A stretch of 64,000 nucleotides of DNA from Leisingera sp. M658 (lineage in GTDB: Bacteria > Pseudomonadota > Alphaproteobacteria > Rhodobacterales > Rhodobacteraceae). This document shows, piece by piece, positions 62,059 through 64,000 of this stretch. Each line of letters begins with the position of its first letter. Position 1 is the stretch's first letter. The notes below the pieces were generated by a model. It was given only the letters and a program-made list of their open reading frames with translations. It did no database searches and had not been told where the DNA came from. The stretch covers positions 1,628,501 through 1,692,500 of the forward strand of contig NZ_CP083546.1 in the NCBI RefSeq assembly GCF_025144145.1. The letters are read 5' to 3'. The translations under genes were made by a program, and so were the position numbers.

Positions 62059-62970
62059 ATGACAGAGGCAGCCAAGGGCATACTGGCAATGGTCTCGGCC
62101 TGCGTGGTCTGGGGGCTGTCGGGGATCTACTACAATGCTTTGTCGCATGTGCCGCCGGAACAGGTGCTGTCGCACCGGGCATTGTGGTCGTTTCTGTTTT
62201 TTGCCGGCGTGCTGCTGTTTCAGGGCCGGATCGGCACCTTAACGGCAGCTTTCACCAGCAGGCGGAGCACATTGTTTCTGGTTCTCGCAACAGCGATGAT
62301 CTCGCTCAACTGGTTTGTGTTCATCTCTTCAGTGCAGACCGGTTATGCCACCGAGGCGAGCCTGGGGTATTATATCTTTCCGTTGCTGAGCGTACTGCTG
62401 GGGCGGCTGGTCTTCGGTGAGCAGCTGACCCGGGCGCAGGTCGCGGCAGTCGGGCTGGCGGCACTGGCGGTTGCGGTGCTGTCTTTCGGGCTGGGCGCAG
62501 CGCCCCTGATCCCGCTGGTGCTGGCGGTTAGCTTTGCCCTTTATGGCGTTGCGAAGAAACAGATTCCATTAGGTCCGGTGGTGTCTGTCACCGCCGAAGT
62601 GCTGCTGATCCTGCCAGTGGCGCTGGCAGTGATCTGGTTCACCGGCGGTGCGGGTTTTCTGGACGGCACTTTGACCGCTGTGATGCTGGCGTTTTCCGGC
62701 ATCCTGACCGGGCTGCCGCTGATCCTGTTCAGCTATGCCGCCAAACGGGTGCGGCTGGGGACGGTGGGTGTGTTGCAGTACCTGAACCCGACGCTGCAGT
62801 TCCTGGTAGCAGTGCTGATCTTTGCCGAGCCATTCACCCCCTGGCACAGCGCCGCCTTTGCGCTGATCTGGAGCGCAGTTGCGGTGTTCTCGTTCTCGGC
62901 CCTGCGTCAGGAACGTGCGTCGCGCAGGGCGGCAATGGCCGCGACCGGGGTGTCAGCCCAGATCAGATAA
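62059..62970 (+). CDS. rarD: EamA family transporter RarD
   Basis: 303 residues, about ten membrane helices in two EamA repeats. MTEAAKGILAMVSACVVWGLSGIYYNAL and VLSHRALWSFLFF are RarD hallmarks; the second half reads YAAKRVRLGTVGVLQYLNPTLQF. The substrate of RarD proteins is not settled. Its last 64 bp overlap the convergent LOG-like gene. Confidence 0.9.
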   Translation: MTEAAKGILAMVSACVVWGLSGIYYNALSHVPPEQVLSHRALWSFLFFAGVLLFQGRIGTLTAAFTSRRSTLFLVLATAMISLNWFVFISSVQTGYATEASLGYYIFPLLSVLLGRLVFGEQLTRAQVAAVGLAALAVAVLSFGLGAAPLIPLVLAVSFALYGVAKKQIPLGPVVSVTAEVLLILPVALAVIWFTGGAGFLDGTLTAVMLAFSGILTGLPLILFSYAAKRVRLGTVGVLQYLNPTLQFLVAVLIFAEPFTPWHSAAFALIWSAVAVFSFSALRQERASRRAAMAATGVSAQIR

Positions 62971-63458
62971 TCCGCGGTGTCCTGACCGGCAAAGCCCTGG
63001 CTGACGATATGGTCCAGCAGGTCGCGCAGCTTGTCCCAGTAACCAGCGGTGTTCAGAATCACGATGGGCTTACCGTGCAGGCCCAGCTGGCGCCAGGTGA
63101 GCGCCTCGAACAGCTCATCCAGCGAGCCGGCGCCGCCGGGCAACACCACCACCGCATCGGCGTTCCACAGCATGACCTTTTTGCGTTCATGCATGGTCTC
63201 GGTGACGACATAGGTGCTGAGATCGGATTTGCCGACTTCGCGTTTTTCCAGGTGGCCGGGGATCACGCCAAAGGTTTCGCCGCCCGCGGCCTGGGCGGCG
63301 CGGGCGATCTCTCCCATCAGTCCGACATCGCCGGCGCCATAAACCAGCCGCATCCTGTTTGCAGCGAGTGCAGTGCCAAGATCCTGTGCGGCTTGGGCAT
63401 AGTCGGGCAGCGCTCCGGCACGGGAGCCGCAATAGACACAGACGGATTTGATGCTCAT
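62907..63458 (-). CDS. LOG-type 5'-monophosphate phosphoribohydrolase
   Basis: 183 residues, TIGR00730/LOG family. VCVYCGSRAGALPDYAQAA, LVYGAGDVGLMGEIARAA, MHERKKVM and LPGGAGSLDELFEALTW (the PGGxGTxxE motif with a serine) are all present. LOG proteins cleave nucleoside monophosphates and may make free cytokinin-like bases. Such bacterial genes are often just nucleotide housekeeping. Convergent with rarD. Confidence 0.9.
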   Translation of the reverse strand: MSIKSVCVYCGSRAGALPDYAQAAQDLGTALAANRMRLVYGAGDVGLMGEIARAAQAAGGETFGVIPGHLEKREVGKSDLSTYVVTETMHERKKVMLWNADAVVVLPGGAGSLDELFEALTWRQLGLHGKPIVILNTAGYWDKLRDLLDHIVSQGFAGQDTADYLIWADTPVAAIAALRDARS

Positions 63459-63582
63459 CGGCCAGCCTTTCCGTGGAATTTCAAAGTGAAACGCAATTGG
63501 TGTTTTGACCCGTGATAGCGGGATTGGTAGGTTTGCTCAACTAAGCGGAAGGTAACATTCCGCAAATGCCGAAGGGATCGAA

Positions 63583-64000
63583 ATGGCGGAAGCATCTGGA
63601 AGCGGGGGCCTGGGGGCCCTCACAATTGGCGGTATTGCCGGCGTGGCCGTGGTGCTGGGCGGCGTGGTGCTGTTCCAGCTTGGGGTGTTCGGCAGCGGCC
63701 AGCCAGGCAGCGGGACGGCGGACGGGCAGGCGGGCGGCCAGGCTGCAAATGGCGGCGCCGCATTCACGGGGGATGGAGATGAGTCCGGCCAGCCGCTGCA
63801 GAACCGGCCATGGACCGAAGCTGACGATGCGGAAACTGAAACTGCAGTTACGGCTCCTGACGCCTCCGGTGATGAGGCTGAACCTGGCACCCCGTCAGCA
63901 GCCGCGACGGCTGCGGACCCGGAACCAATGCCGGAGGCCGCCGCTGTAGCAGGATCTGCTGAAACAGCGGCTGCTGACAGCCCGGCGCAAGTTGAAGAGC
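63583..64000 (+). CDS. Membrane-anchored protein, N-terminal part (3' cut by window end)
   Basis: The frame is open from the ATG at 63583 (AAGGGA five bases upstream) to the window end, 139 codons so far. One transmembrane helix near the N terminus (LTIGGIAGVAVVLGGVVLFQLG) is followed by a Gly/Ala/Glu/Pro-rich acidic linker. The start pattern is one I associate with roseobacter LysM-type peptidoglycan-binding proteins, but the domain would lie beyond the window; treat the name as a guess. Confidence 0.6.
   Translation, partial: MAEASGSGGLGALTIGGIAGVAVVLGGVVLFQLGVFGSGQPGSGTADGQAGGQAANGGAAFTGDGDESGQPLQNRPWTEADDAETETAVTAPDASGDEAEPGTPSAAATAADPEPMPEAAAVAGSAETAAADSPAQVEE

Noticed and set aside
1-64000. 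CRISPR arrays, intact IS elements, prophage genes
   Set aside because: No regularly spaced repeats, transposase or phage structural genes were seen.

Overview
The window is a contiguous piece of a high-GC alphaproteobacterial chromosome, almost certainly of the Roseobacter clade (Rhodobacteraceae; Leisingera, Phaeobacter and Ruegeria are the closest types I can think of). The evidence is the dmdR-dmdA-acuI DMSP locus, the trgA-trgB-cysK tellurite locus first described in Rhodobacter, a circularly permuted two-piece tmRNA, an alpha-type SspB, RTX-Hint protein architecture, and many typical roseobacter small families (DUF4169, DUF1289, CcmI). I cannot name the species from sequence alone.

Layout. 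1-2.1 kb: end of a DctB-like sensor kinase and its DctD-like regulator. 2.7-5.8 kb: RNase E. 6-9.8 kb: TusA-like protein, CcdA, and a coupled membrane hydrolase/cytochrome P450 pair. 9.8-13.2 kb: fumC with three small co-directional genes, a secreted protein, and sspB. 13.3-16.1 kb: chrB-like/chrA chromate genes and a SnoaL-like protein. 16.2-16.6 kb: ssrA (tmRNA), minus strand, not protein coding. 16.7-20 kb: dmdR, dmdA and acuI. 20-30.6 kb: VOC protein, class V aminotransferase, photolyase, CFA synthase, trgA, trgB, cysK, an MscS channel, AlaX, then tRNA-Ser(GGA). 31.6-33.8 kb: large RTX-Hint exoprotein after an AT-richer 830-bp gap. 33.9-43 kb, mostly minus strand: MobA-like enzyme, FAD/GcvT dehydrogenase, BT1/MFS transporter, CNNM/CorC protein, XerD and a secreted protein. 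43-44.7 kb: aroK-aroB. 44.8-49 kb: NIT-domain chemoreceptor, a GlcG-type gene remnant, an ankyrin protein, and a degenerate stretch with a PrtN-like gene next to dusA. 50-54.5 kb: TauE transporter, hypotheticals, DUF1289-ruvX-ccmI. 54.7-60 kb: heterotetrameric sarcosine oxidase soxBDAG. 60-64 kb: a small secreted gene pair (second copy frameshifted), sodB, rarD, a LOG-type hydrolase, and the start of a membrane-anchored protein cut by the window end.

Two themes connect the genes. First, one-carbon transfer to tetrahydrofolate: DmdA, the FAD/GcvT dehydrogenase and sarcosine oxidase all carry the GcvT fold and act on methylated osmolytes (DMSP, probably dimethylglycine or a relative, sarcosine). 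Second, protein quality control: ssrA and sspB lie within 4 kb. The intergenic DNA carries several short palindromic repeat families, each seen two or more times. I found no CRISPR array, intact insertion sequence, prophage or secondary-metabolite cluster. The most distinctive items are the permuted tmRNA with a readable tag, the DctD-like regulator without a GAFTGA loop, the dispersed palindromes, and the possible dusA-associated integration scar.
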